Assembly: GCA_963710815.1 (NCBI GenBank)
Contig: CAVQCA010000154.1
Location: 14,642 to 78,641 of the forward strand
Direction of reading: 5' to 3'
Source of the DNA: CAVQCA01 sp963710815
Lineage (GTDB): Bacteria; Pseudomonadota; Gammaproteobacteria; UBA9214
DNA length: 64,000 nucleotides
A model generated the notes under the pieces. The model was not told where the DNA came from. It was given only the letters and a program-made list of their open reading frames with translations, and did not search any database. Of this stretch, positions 17,092-25,634 are shown one piece after another (within the stretch, counting starts at the first letter, position 1; every line of letters starts with the position of its first letter). A program made the position numbers and the translations under genes.

Positions 17092-19761
17092 ATGAACGAC
17101 AGTTTTTCAACCCGCCGCGATCTGCGCATCGGTGAACAGACCTATGAAATTTCCAGTCTGCGCGCCCTGGACAAACACTATCGCGTGGCACGTCTGCCCT
17201 GGTCCCTGAAGGTCCTTCTGGAGAACCTCCTGCGCCATGAGGACGGGGTTACCGTCACCCGCAAGGACATCGAGGTACTGGCGAACTGGGACCCGCAGGC
17301 CGAACCCGCCGACGAGATCGCCTTTCGCCCCGCGCGCGTCCTGATGCAGGACTTCACCGGCGTTCCGGCCGTGGTGGATCTTGCCGCCATGCGCGATGCC
17401 ATGCAGCAACTCGGCGGTGACCCGGACCGGATCAACCCGCTGCAGCCAGCGGAGCTGGTCATCGACCACTCCGTGCAAGTCGACAATTTTGGTTCCGACG
17501 CCGCCTTCGACCTGAACAGCGAACTGGAATACCGCCGCAACCGGGAACGCTACAGTTTTCTCAAGTGGGGACAGACGGCCTTCGCGAACTTCAAGGTGGT
17601 GCCGCCGGACACCGGCATCGTGCACCAGGTGAACCTGGAGTATCTGGCACGGGTCGTATTCAGCGCCGAAAGCGCCACGGGTCTCCAGGCCTATCCGGAT
17701 ACCCTGGTCGGCACGGACTCGCACACCACCATGATCAACGGTCTCGGCGTCCTGGGCTGGGGTGTCGGCGGGATCGAGGCCGAGGCCGCCATGCTGGGGC
17801 AGCCCATCTCCATGCTGATCCCCCAGGTGGTGGGTTTCAGGCTCACCGGCCGGCTTCCTGAAGGCGCCACGGCGACCGACCTGGTGCTGACGGTCGTGGA
17901 GCTGCTGCGCCGCCAGGGCGTGGTCGGCAAGTTCGTCGAATTCTTCGGCGACGGTCTGGATCACCTGCCCCTGGCCGACCGGGCCACGATTGCCAACATG
18001 GCGCCGGAATACGGCGCCACCTGCGGATTCTTCCCGGTCGACGACGAAACCCTGGCCTATCTGCGACTCAGCGGCCGCGACGAAGCGCAGATCGCCCTGG
18101 TCGAGGCCTACGCGCGGGAACAGATGATGTTCCGCGAAGCCGGCGCCGCCAGTGCGGATTACAGCGCCGTCATCGAACTGGATCTCGGTGATGTCGTACC
18201 CAGCCTGGCCGGACCCAAGCGACCCCAGGACCGCGTGGCGCTCACGGCGGCGAAGGAGAAATTCCTGGAAGCACTGGCGGCGCTCAAGCAGGAACGCAAT
18301 CTGGTCAGCCACGCGGTGAGCACGCGTATCGGCGACGAGGCGGTCAAACTCGACGACGGCGCCGTGGTGATCGCCGCCATCACCTCCTGTACCAACACCT
18401 CCAACCCGTCCGTCATGATCGGCGCCGGGCTGGTCGCGAGGAAGGCGGTCGAACTCGGGCTCAGGGTCAAACCCTGGGTGAAGACCTCGCTCGCGCCCGG
18501 CTCGCGCGTCGTGACCGATTACCTCCATAACGCCGGTCTGCTCGACCCCTTGCGATCACTCGGCTTTCATGTGGTCGGTTACGGCTGCACCACCTGCATC
18601 GGCAACTCGGGCCCGTTGCCGGAAGCGGTCTCCGCCGCCATAAAGGAAGGCGGCCTGTCCGTGTGTTCCGTGCTCTCCGGCAACCGCAACTTCGAAGGGC
18701 GGGTGCATGCCGAGGTCCGCATGAACTATCTCGCCTCCCCGCCCCTGGTGGTCGCCTATGCCCTGGCGGGACGCATGGATGTCGACCTGATGAGCGAACC
18801 CCTGGGCACCGGCCGGGACGGCCAACCGGTCTATCTCAAGGATATCTGGCCAAGTCAGCACGAGATCCAGGCCGTGGTCGGTGCGAGCGTCAACAATTCA
18901 GGCTTTCGCAAGACCTATCGGGATGTCTACACGGGAGAGGCGAGCTGGACGCGGCTCGAAGCCTCCGAAGACCGGCTCTACGCCTGGCGGAACGATTCGA
19001 CCTACATTCGCAAGCCGCCCTATTTCGAAGGCATGTCGAAACAGGCGGGCGAGATCACCGATATCGCCGGGGCGCGGGTTCTGGCACTGCTCGGCGATTC
19101 GGTCACCACCGACCATATATCCCCTGCCGGCGCCATCAAGGCGGATTCACCGGCCGGACGCTACCTGATCGACAAGGGCGTCGCGCCGGCCGATTTCAAT
19201 TCGCTCGGCGCGCGCCGCGGCAACCACGAGGTCATGATGCGCGGGACGTTTGCCAATATCCGCCTGCGCAACCTGCTTGCACCTGGTACGGAAGGCGGCA
19301 TCACCCGGCACCAGCCCGACAACGAGCAAATGACGATCTTCGACGCCGCCGAACGCTACCGCGGAGAGGCTGTGCCCCTGCTGGTGATCGCCGGCAAGGA
19401 ATACGGCTCGGGTTCCTCGCGCGACTGGGCCGCCAAGGGACCGCGCCTGCTCGGCGTTCGTGCGGTGATCGCCGAGAGTTACGAACGCATTCATCGCTCC
19501 AACCTGGTCGGCATGGGCATACTGCCACTGCAGTTCCTGCCGGGCGACACGCCCGCAAGCCTCGGCCTGAGCGGCCTGGAGAGCTACGACATCACCGGTC
19601 TGCACGCCTTGCCGGCGGATACACTGGAGGTGAAGGCAACCGCGTCCGACGGGAGTCAGACCCGCTTCCAGGCCCGGGTGCGGATCGACACTCCGCAGGA
19701 ATTCGAGTATTACCGGCACGGCGGCATCCTTCAGTATGTGCTGCGCCAGCTTGCCGCCTGA
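17092..19761 (+). CDS. acnA: Aconitate hydratase A
   Basis: Interconverts citrate and isocitrate using a [4Fe-4S] cluster. The 889 residues from ATG 17092 (MNDSFSTRRDLRIGEQTYE) match AcnA/IRP-type aconitases (E. coli AcnA 891). Iron-sulfur ligands are the cysteine in AITSCTNTSNPSVMIGAG (about residue 427) and the pair in GCTTCIGNSGPLPEAV (about 497-500). Other blocks are VLMQDFTGVPAVVDLAAMR, PDTLVGTDSHTTMING, GDSVTTDHISPAGAI and GKEYGSGSSRDWAAKGP. purB follows after 28 bp. Placement between hflD and purB is a local insertion into the ancestral order, next to icd of the same pathway. Confidence 0.96.
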   Translation: MNDSFSTRRDLRIGEQTYEISSLRALDKHYRVARLPWSLKVLLENLLRHEDGVTVTRKDIEVLANWDPQAEPADEIAFRPARVLMQDFTGVPAVVDLAAMRDAMQQLGGDPDRINPLQPAELVIDHSVQVDNFGSDAAFDLNSELEYRRNRERYSFLKWGQTAFANFKVVPPDTGIVHQVNLEYLARVVFSAESATGLQAYPDTLVGTDSHTTMINGLGVLGWGVGGIEAEAAMLGQPISMLIPQVVGFRLTGRLPEGATATDLVLTVVELLRRQGVVGKFVEFFGDGLDHLPLADRATIANMAPEYGATCGFFPVDDETLAYLRLSGRDEAQIALVEAYAREQMMFREAGAASADYSAVIELDLGDVVPSLAGPKRPQDRVALTAAKEKFLEALAALKQERNLVSHAVSTRIGDEAVKLDDGAVVIAAITSCTNTSNPSVMIGAGLVARKAVELGLRVKPWVKTSLAPGSRVVTDYLHNAGLLDPLRSLGFHVVGYGCTTCIGNSGPLPEAVSAAIKEGGLSVCSVLSGNRNFEGRVHAEVRMNYLASPPLVVAYALAGRMDVDLMSEPLGTGRDGQPVYLKDIWPSQHEIQAVVGASVNNSGFRKTYRDVYTGEASWTRLEASEDRLYAWRNDSTYIRKPPYFEGMSKQAGEITDIAGARVLALLGDSVTTDHISPAGAIKADSPAGRYLIDKGVAPADFNSLGARRGNHEVMMRGTFANIRLRNLLAPGTEGGITRHQPDNEQMTIFDAAERYRGEAVPLLVIAGKEYGSGSSRDWAAKGPRLLGVRAVIAESYERIHRSNLVGMGILPLQFLPGDTPASLGLSGLESYDITGLHALPADTLEVKATASDGSQTRFQARVRIDTPQEFEYYRHGGILQYVLRQLAA

Positions 19762-19789
19762 CCCTGAACCCCACACGGAACCCATGCCC

Positions 19790-21157
19790 ATGGAACTCAC
19801 ACAGCTGACCGCCCTGTCACCCGTCGACGGCCGCTATGGAACGAAAACCGAACCCCTGCGGCCCATCTTCAGCGAATTCGGTCTGATCCGGCACCGCGTG
19901 CTGGTCGAAATTCGCTGGCTGCAGGCGCTGTCGCGGCAGGACGGGATCCGCGAGGTCCCCGCGCTAAGCAGTCATGCCGAGCATATGCTCAACGACATTA
20001 TCGAGAAATTCAGTGAACCGGATGCCCAGCGCATCAAAAACATCGAGCGCACGACCAACCACGACGTCAAGGCGGTGGAGTATTTTCTCAAGGAAAAAAT
20101 CGCCGGCAACCAGGAGCTGGAGGCGGTCAGCGAGTTCATCCACTTCGCCTGCACCTCCGAGGATATCAACAACCTCGCCTATGCACTGATGCTGCGCGAG
20201 GCGCGCAATCAGTCGCTGCTGCCGCTCATGGATGATGTCATCAGTGCCATCGTCGACATGGCGCATCGCCACGCGGGCGTACCGATGCTCTCCCGTACCC
20301 ATGGACAGACCGCCTCGCCGACCACCATCGGCAAGGAAATGGCGAATGTCGCCGCCCGTCTGCAGCGGCAGCGCGATCAGTTCTCCATGCTGCCGGTGCT
20401 GGGCAAGATGAACGGTGCCGTCGGCAACTACAACGCCCACCTGATCGCCTACCCGGAGGTGGACTGGCCGGCGCTTTCCCGGGAGTTCATCAACGGACTC
20501 GGGCTGGAGATGAACCCCTACACGACCCAGATCGAACCGCATGATTACCTGGCGGAGCAGTTCGACTGCCTGGCACGTTACAACACCGTGCTGATCGATT
20601 TTTGCCGTGATGCCTGGGCCTATATCTCGCTAGGGTATTTCAAGCAGAAAACCGTGGCCGACGAGGTCGGCTCATCGACCATGCCGCACAAGGTCAACCC
20701 CATCGATTTCGAGAATGCCGAAGGCAATCTCGGCATCGCCAATGCCCTGTTCGCCCACTTCGCTGCGAAGCTGCCCGTCTCGCGCTGGCAGCGCGATCTC
20801 AGCGACTCCACAGTGCTGCGCAATATCGGCGTCGCCGTCGCACACGTCGTCATCGCCGGTGAATCCTGCCTCAAGGGCATCGGCAAGCTGGAGGTCAACG
20901 AACAGCGTACCGCCGGGGATCTCGACGAGAGCTGGGAGGTGCTGGCCGAGGCGCTGCAGACGGTGATGCGCCGTTACGGCATCGACAAGCCCTATGAGCG
21001 ACTCAAGGCGCTGACCCGCGACCGGGCGGTGGATCGTGAAACGCTGGCGGCATTCCTCAGGGATCTGGAAATACCGGAGTCTGCCCGGGCCGCTCTGGCG
21101 GAACTCACCCCGGCAAGCTATACCGGCAATGCCGAGCAGCAGGCGACTTCGATTTGA
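19790..21157 (+). CDS. purB: Adenylosuccinate lyase
   Basis: Catalyses two fumarate-releasing steps of purine synthesis. The chosen ATG at 19790 gives MELTQLTALSPVDGRYG, aligned with the E. coli start; another ATG two codons earlier is also possible. The 455-residue length equals E. coli (456). The fumarase-superfamily signature is SSTMPHKVNPIDFENAEGN (about residue 295), with SRTHGQTASPTTIGKE supplying the catalytic His and the conserved TTNHDVKAVEYFLKE early block. Confidence 0.97.
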   Translation: MELTQLTALSPVDGRYGTKTEPLRPIFSEFGLIRHRVLVEIRWLQALSRQDGIREVPALSSHAEHMLNDIIEKFSEPDAQRIKNIERTTNHDVKAVEYFLKEKIAGNQELEAVSEFIHFACTSEDINNLAYALMLREARNQSLLPLMDDVISAIVDMAHRHAGVPMLSRTHGQTASPTTIGKEMANVAARLQRQRDQFSMLPVLGKMNGAVGNYNAHLIAYPEVDWPALSREFINGLGLEMNPYTTQIEPHDYLAEQFDCLARYNTVLIDFCRDAWAYISLGYFKQKTVADEVGSSTMPHKVNPIDFENAEGNLGIANALFAHFAAKLPVSRWQRDLSDSTVLRNIGVAVAHVVIAGESCLKGIGKLEVNEQRTAGDLDESWEVLAEALQTVMRRYGIDKPYERLKALTRDRAVDRETLAAFLRDLEIPESARAALAELTPASYTGNAEQQATSI

Positions 21158-21181
21158 CGGTCCTCACCTCCCCCCGGTCTG

Positions 21182-21643
21182 ATGGCGTCTGAGCGAAGGT
21201 ATACCGTATCCGAAGCGCGGCTGCCCGGGGATCTTCCCGCCATCCACCTCATTCGACGTCAGGTTTTCGTTGAGGAACAGGGCATACCCGCCCGGCTCGA
21301 GTGGGACGGAAGGGATACGCTCTGCCGTCATGTGCTGGCGAGTGACCTGCAGCGGGTTCCCATAGGCACGGGGCGACTGGACCCCGAGGCACGCATCGGC
21401 CGTATGGCCGTTTTGCCACCCTGGCGCCGGCACGGCGTCGGCAGCGCCCTGCTCGACATCCTCCTGCGGCTGGCGCAGGCCCTTGGCCACCGGGAAGTGG
21501 TGGCACATGCCCAGCGCGACGTCGTTGAGTTCTATCGCAAGGCGGGATTTCGCGATCAGGGCCGGCTTTTCAGGGAGGCCGGAATCGAGCACCTGAAAAT
21601 GGTAAAAATCTTCACCAGCGGCAATAATGAAAATAATCGGTGA
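21182..21643 (+). CDS. GNAT-family N-acetyltransferase
   Basis: A 153-residue single-domain acyl-CoA transferase; substrate unknown. The acetyl-CoA loop is RMAVLPPWRRHGVGSALLD (about residues 78-96), followed by GHREVVAHAQRDVVEFYRKAGF, the usual motif B. The N-terminus RRQVFVEEQGIPARLEWDG is that of the ElaA-like group. It starts 24 bp after purB and 18 bp before the next gene, probably one transcript. In Pseudomonas a similar acetyltransferase follows purB, which supports the placement. Confidence 0.88.
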   Translation: MASERRYTVSEARLPGDLPAIHLIRRQVFVEEQGIPARLEWDGRDTLCRHVLASDLQRVPIGTGRLDPEARIGRMAVLPPWRRHGVGSALLDILLRLAQALGHREVVAHAQRDVVEFYRKAGFRDQGRLFREAGIEHLKMVKIFTSGNNENNR

Positions 21644-21661
21644 ACAAGGGGGTACTGAAAA

Positions 21662-22216
21662 ATGACCGAGTCAAAACACCGCGACGCCGTGCAAAAAGCG
21701 GCGCAACTCACGATCGATGACCTGCGGCTGGGGGAAACCACCCTGGAATTCGAGGTTGAAACCCAAGCCGAGGTGCGCGCGGTGGCGCATGCGCTGGCTG
21801 CCCAGGCGCAGCGCACCCTGCTGCTGCATACCGAGGACCTCGAACCCGCCATCTACGACGACAACGCCTTTCTGGATGCGCTCAGCCGTCTTGCCCGTCT
21901 GCACAGCCAGTCGCGCATCTGGATTCTTGTCCAGGATGCCCGCAAGGCCATACAGCACGGCCATCGCCTGATCGAGCTTGCCCGGCGCCTGAGTTCCAGC
22001 GTGCAGTTTCGCCGGCCCGGAGCCCAGTTCCGCAACTACCACGAATCATTCCTGCTGGCGGATGGCCGTGGGTATCTGCATCGCCCGATCGCCGCACGCT
22101 ACGAAGGCACCGCCAATTTCCACGATCCCGGCAAGGTGGCGGATCGGGAGAAATACTTCATGGAGGTCTGGGATCGCAGTGAACCCGATGAAGAAATAAA
22201 GCGCCTGTATCTGTAG
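21662..22216 (+). CDS. Conserved protein of unknown function (DUF7931-like)
   Basis: 184 residues, cytoplasmic, no membrane segment. Family-like blocks are LGETTLEFEVETQAEVRAVA, TLLLHTEDLEPAIYD, RIWILVQDARKAIQHGHRL, LSSSVQFRRPG and FHDPGKVADREKYFMEVWD. From memory, this type of domain follows or is fused to the preceding GNAT domain in other gammaproteobacteria, so the two may act together, possibly as a partner or regulator of the acetyltransferase. The family name is my recollection and should be verified. Confidence 0.75.
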   Translation: MTESKHRDAVQKAAQLTIDDLRLGETTLEFEVETQAEVRAVAHALAAQAQRTLLLHTEDLEPAIYDDNAFLDALSRLARLHSQSRIWILVQDARKAIQHGHRLIELARRLSSSVQFRRPGAQFRNYHESFLLADGRGYLHRPIAARYEGTANFHDPGKVADREKYFMEVWDRSEPDEEIKRLYL

Positions 22217-22251
22217 CGATCCAGGCGCCCGTCATTCGGCAAGGAGTGCTC

Positions 22252-22761
22252 TCAGGGGAAGGCCGGGATGACCGGCTCGGTGCCCTCGACCACGGCCTCC
22301 GGATGGTGCGCCTTGACCAGGTTCGTGATTTCCTCCACCCGCACCTTGGGCACGTCCACCATCATCATCAGCTGACCCTTTTCGATCGCCGATTCGAATT
22401 CCTTCAACCGTGAGCTGGGTGCCGAAACGCCGATCATGCCGGAGATCCAGGCGCCGGCGCCGGCTCCCGCCAGGCCAATGCCGAGAATCGCGCCGCCCGC
22501 CAGCGCCACACCCCCGAGGGTGATCGCGGCGATGCCCGCCACCACACCGGTCGCCCCGCCGATCGCGAGACCCCGCTCCACCGCCGGGACGAAATCGCTT
22601 TCCTGCAGCAGATTCGCTTCCGGCAAGTGGGCTTCCGACAAGGCGTGATGATCGGCAGCGGCGATATGGATATGGCGTTCCTCGATCCGGGCGAGCAGCA
22701 GTTCATCCACGATCGTTTTTGCGCTTTCTACGCTCGGCAGCAGAAAATAAAGTCTCCTCAT
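22252..22761 (-). CDS. Glycine-zipper membrane protein (DUF1269-like)
   Basis: 169 residues. The N-terminal part (MRRLYFLLPSVESAKTIVDE, IHIAAADHHAL) resembles a small ferredoxin-like regulatory fold seen in DUF1269 / GSP17M-type stress proteins. Residues about 62-110 form a long Gly/Ala-rich hydrophobic stretch (GGATGVVAGIAAITLGGVAL, GIGLAGAGAGAW) typical of a glycine zipper that inserts in a membrane. The C-terminal part is a second small alpha/beta segment (KGQLMMMVDVPKVRVEEI). Function unknown. It stands alone, convergent with the purB transcript. Confidence 0.8.
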   Translation of the reverse strand: MRRLYFLLPSVESAKTIVDELLLARIEERHIHIAAADHHALSEAHLPEANLLQESDFVPAVERGLAIGGATGVVAGIAAITLGGVALAGGAILGIGLAGAGAGAWISGMIGVSAPSSRLKEFESAIEKGQLMMMVDVPKVRVEEITNLVKAHHPEAVVEGTEPVIPAFP

Positions 22762-22914
22762 TACCTGGCTCCTTCAATTTGGTTTCAAATAAATTCGCAA
22801 AAGTCCTTGATATTATTGACTGATCATACCGCTTTATATATGGCATGGCGCGCTATTTTGCCAGATGGCGCGGCTAATTTAACCCAATTTTTTTCTCATC
22901 CCCGATCTCCGGGG

Positions 22915-23568
22915 CTAACCGGCCGTAGCAGTATTGCCGGAGGCAAGCGTTATTCTGATCGATTCCGGCAGGTTGTGAAAGTCTTCCGGGGTATCGACGT
23001 CGCTGTGCTCACGGAGGCGCAGCCAGTCCAGCGCCAGCCGCTGCAGGCGTGTGGAGGTCTCCCGTAACACATCCGGGCCACCCCAGGGCATATGCTCGAA
23101 CAACCGCCGGTCCGCGTGCCGCACACCGATCAGATAGTAACCGCCGTCGGTGGCCGGCCCCACGACGACGTCCTTGCCGTACTGCAACGCCTGCAATGCC
23201 GCTTCGAGGTCCGCCGCCTCGAGCGACGGTATGTCGGTGCCGACAAGCACCGCCGATTCCGCCCGGTCCAGGGCCGCCGCCAGGGCGGCGTACATACGTT
23301 CGCCGAGATCGCCCGGCACCTGTTCATAGAGTCCGATATCGTAGCGTTCTCGGCAAGACTCGAAGAAGGGATCATGAGATGACGGCGCGCACCACAACTC
23401 GACCGGACACAAACCGGCGCGCGTCACGGTATCCAGACAGCGGTGTATCAGGCGGGCATGGAGGTCGGCCGCGCCCTGCGCGCCAAGCCGGGGAATCAGC
23501 CGGGTCTTGACCTCGCCCGCGCGCGGCGCGCGGGCGAAGACCAGCAGGCGTGACGCCGGACAGGTCAT
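22915..23568 (-). CDS. Arsenosugar-cluster glycosyltransferase-like protein, TIGR04282/DUF2064 family
   Basis: 217 residues from ATG 23568, which overlaps the preceding gene's stop (ATGA). It is a small nucleotidyl/glycosyltransferase-A-like fold: RLLVFARAPRAGEVKTRLIP at the start, GLYEQVPGDLGERM, LVGTDIPSLEAADLEAAL (DxD-like GTD), and DVVVGPATDGGYYLIGVR. In family databases this type is named for its company with arsM/arsS; no reaction has been shown for it that I know of. It is the last gene of the arsenic cluster on the minus strand. Confidence 0.88.
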   Translation of the reverse strand: MTCPASRLLVFARAPRAGEVKTRLIPRLGAQGAADLHARLIHRCLDTVTRAGLCPVELWCAPSSHDPFFESCRERYDIGLYEQVPGDLGERMYAALAAALDRAESAVLVGTDIPSLEAADLEAALQALQYGKDVVVGPATDGGYYLIGVRHADRRLFEHMPWGGPDVLRETSTRLQRLALDWLRLREHSDVDTPEDFHNLPESIRITLASGNTATAG

Positions 23569-24275
23569 TGCCGGTTCGGCGGGTAGTGCCGCGCCAGCCG
23601 CATCGGCGAAACCCCGAGGAAATAGGCCAGGCGCAGCGACCACATGAGGACAATGGTGCGCACCGTCCCGTGACGCTGCCAGCGGCGCGCCGAGGTGATC
23701 AGACATTCGCGCAGGCAGACCGGCCGGGAGTGGCTTCTCAGGCGGCGGCTGAACGCGATGTCCTCCATCAGCGGCATCTGCGGGAAACCGCCAACGCAGT
23801 CGAACAGTTCGCGGGTTACGAAGATGCCCTGGTCACCGGTGGCGATCCGGGTCAGGCGGGAACGCAGGTTCATGAGTGTCGCGACGACAGCGAGCAACAC
23901 CCCGGGCTCGGAGAAACGCACGTCAAACCGTCCCCATCGACGATCACCCCCGCGAAGCGCGGCATGGATGGCGCGGTCCGCTTTCCGGGGCGCCCGCGTA
24001 TCGGCATGCAGAAACCACAGCACCGATCCCCGCGCCAGCGCCGCGCCGGCCTGCATCTGTCTGGCGCGGCCGGCAACGGTCGTGAGGACCCTGTCGGCAA
24101 GCGGTGCGCACAACGCCGCCGTATTGTCGCTGCTGCCGCCGTCGACGATGATGATCTCGTGGCCACGACGGCGCATCGCCTGCAAGGCCTGCAGCGTCTC
24201 CTTGATGCCGCCGGCCTCGTTGAGCGCCGGGACGATGATGGAAATGACCCCCGTTTCAGCAGCAGCAACCGTCAT
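23565..24275 (-). CDS. Arsenosugar-cluster family-2 glycosyltransferase-like protein, TIGR04283 family
   Basis: A GT-A glycosyltransferase of about 236 residues. ISIIVPALNEAGGIKETLQ opens the nucleotide site, HEIIIVDGGSSDNTA follows, LFLHADTR is present as VLWFLHADTRAPRKAD (DxD-type), and GDQGIFVTRELFDCVGGF and LMEDIAFSRRLR are acceptor-side blocks. The family is named for its link to arsenosugar clusters. It overlaps the arsM 3' end by 20 bp; the start at 24275 is the best guess among three close ATG codons, none with a good ribosome-binding site. One or two hydrophobic residues near the C-terminus (LMWSLRLAYFLGVSP) suggest membrane contact. Confidence 0.88.
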   Translation of the reverse strand: MTVAAAETGVISIIVPALNEAGGIKETLQALQAMRRRGHEIIIVDGGSSDNTAALCAPLADRVLTTVAGRARQMQAGAALARGSVLWFLHADTRAPRKADRAIHAALRGGDRRWGRFDVRFSEPGVLLAVVATLMNLRSRLTRIATGDQGIFVTRELFDCVGGFPQMPLMEDIAFSRRLRSHSRPVCLRECLITSARRWQRHGTVRTIVLMWSLRLAYFLGVSPMRLARHYPPNRQ

Positions 24276-25365
24276 GGCCGGCATTGAGCGCGTCGTTTGA
24301 CGCACTGTCGATGACCTGCACGGCGGGCGCGCGGCAGGTTGCCGCGGCGCCGGGCAGCCCCGCCTGTAGATCGATAAATGCGCCCCGGTAGGCGGCGTCC
24401 GTCAACTCGGCATGCCGTACCGCGGTGACGCGGCTGCGTTCGCCGCGCGTATGACGCTGACCCGCGTCATCGATGACCGCGGCAAAGGGCCCCCGGTAGA
24501 TGAGGTAGCGGTCCTCCGCACCCGACGCCGCCCCCGTTCCCTTGCATGCGGTCAGCGTTACCGAGCGGAACTCGATACCCTCAATCACGCGCCAGGGTTG
24601 CGCCTCCCACTTGTCATAGCTCACGGCGTGAAATCCGTTGTCGGCGAATGTCCGCAGAAATTCGTTCTCCTGGAATGCGCCGGAGATGCAGCCGCTCCAT
24701 AATTCGGCATCCTGCTTCAGCGTCGCCGGCACCGGGCGGTCGCTGACGATATCCGAGACCGCCACCCGCCCGCCCGGCCTGAGCACGCGAAAGATTTCCT
24801 GCACCAGTTGTTCCTTCTCGTCATCGGAAACCAGGTTCAGCACGCAATTCGAGATCACCAGGTCGACGGAGGCATCCGCGATCAGGGGCCGCTCCCGCCG
24901 CTGACTCGCCTCCCATGCCTTGAGTTCGGCGTAGGCCTGCCGGTCTCCGACCGGATGCTGGCGCAGGTAATGGTCGAGGGCGTCGACATCCAGTGCAAGA
25001 TCCTGGATATAGCCCTTCAGGAACCGTACGCGGTCACCACCGAGTTTTCCGGCCATATCGGACTGGTGCCTGCGCGCCAGGGCCAGCATGTCGTCATTCA
25101 TGTCCACCCCGATGACCTGACCGTGCGGCCCGACCAGTTGCGCCGCCATGTAGCAGATCTTGCCGCCGCCGCTGCCGAGATCGAGCACCACATCGCCCTC
25201 CCGTACATAACGTGACGGGTCGCCGCAGCCGTAATCCCTGGCGATGATCTCCTCCGGCAGCAGCGCCAGCAGGCCGGTATCGTAGTCCACCGGGCAGCAC
25301 AACGCCTCCTGCCGTTCGCGCGCGCCCTGGCTATAGCGTTCCTTTACGGTGTTTTCGATGTTCAT
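24256..25365 (-). CDS. arsM: Arsenite S-adenosylmethionine methyltransferase ArsM
   Basis: Methylates trivalent arsenic stepwise; the methylated product is the substrate for arsenosugar formation. The 369 residues have the SAM site VLDLGSGGGKICYMAAQL at about 60-77 and GVDMNDDMLALA. Candidate arsenic-binding cysteines are Cys23-Cys24 (EALCCPVDY), Cys174 (ISNCVLNL) and Cys226 (WSGCISGAF); the last two correspond to the conserved pair in well-studied ArsM proteins. The C-terminus ends in three consecutive cysteines (HDGCCC), which could also bind metalloid. GAGG precedes the ATG at 25365. A nested palindrome separates it from arsS upstream. Confidence 0.93.
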   Translation of the reverse strand: MNIENTVKERYSQGARERQEALCCPVDYDTGLLALLPEEIIARDYGCGDPSRYVREGDVVLDLGSGGGKICYMAAQLVGPHGQVIGVDMNDDMLALARRHQSDMAGKLGGDRVRFLKGYIQDLALDVDALDHYLRQHPVGDRQAYAELKAWEASQRRERPLIADASVDLVISNCVLNLVSDDEKEQLVQEIFRVLRPGGRVAVSDIVSDRPVPATLKQDAELWSGCISGAFQENEFLRTFADNGFHAVSYDKWEAQPWRVIEGIEFRSVTLTACKGTGAASGAEDRYLIYRGPFAAVIDDAGQRHTRGERSRVTAVRHAELTDAAYRGAFIDLQAGLPGAAATCRAPAVQVIDSASNDALNAGHDGCCC

Positions 25366-25406
25366 TGCGATACCTCACCCCGTCTGAAGATTTCATTTGT
25401 TATCGA

Positions 25407-25604
25407 ATGGCCACGGAAGCACACGGAAATACACGGAATCATTTCATTGTAATTCGTGTTCATTCACAAATGAATAAACTCACCGCAAAGACGCAAAGTG
25501 TTTTATTGTTTTTGATAAAGAATTTCTCTGCGTTCTTTGCGTCTTTGCGGTGAAAATGGTGTTTATGGACGGACACTAATTATTCCGTGTGCTTCCGTGG
25601 CCAT
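25407..25604. repeat. Nested inverted repeats between arsS and arsM
   Basis: The outer arms, 22 bases each and perfectly complementary, are at 25407-25428 and 25583-25604 (unit begins ATGGCCACGGAAGCACACGG). Inside them lies a complete copy of the GCAAAGACGCAAAG palindrome (copy B, arms 25481-25498 and 25535-25552, also perfectly complementary). The arrangement looks like one repeat inserted into another. It fills the 269-bp gap between two genes that read in the same direction and could separate their expression. Confidence 0.9.
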
Positions 25605-25634
25605 AATAACGAGCAGTCACGATCTCCATGACAA

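Noticed and set aside
17107..18528. 473-residue open frame antisense to acnA
   Set aside because: acnA is fully conserved over the same bases; the frame's residue make-up is typical of a codon shadow.
22885..22914. Hairpin CCCCG/CGGGG with a T-run just beyond the TIGR04282 gene as a terminator
   Set aside because: On the gene's strand the hairpin is followed by A residues; the T-run lies on the wrong side.
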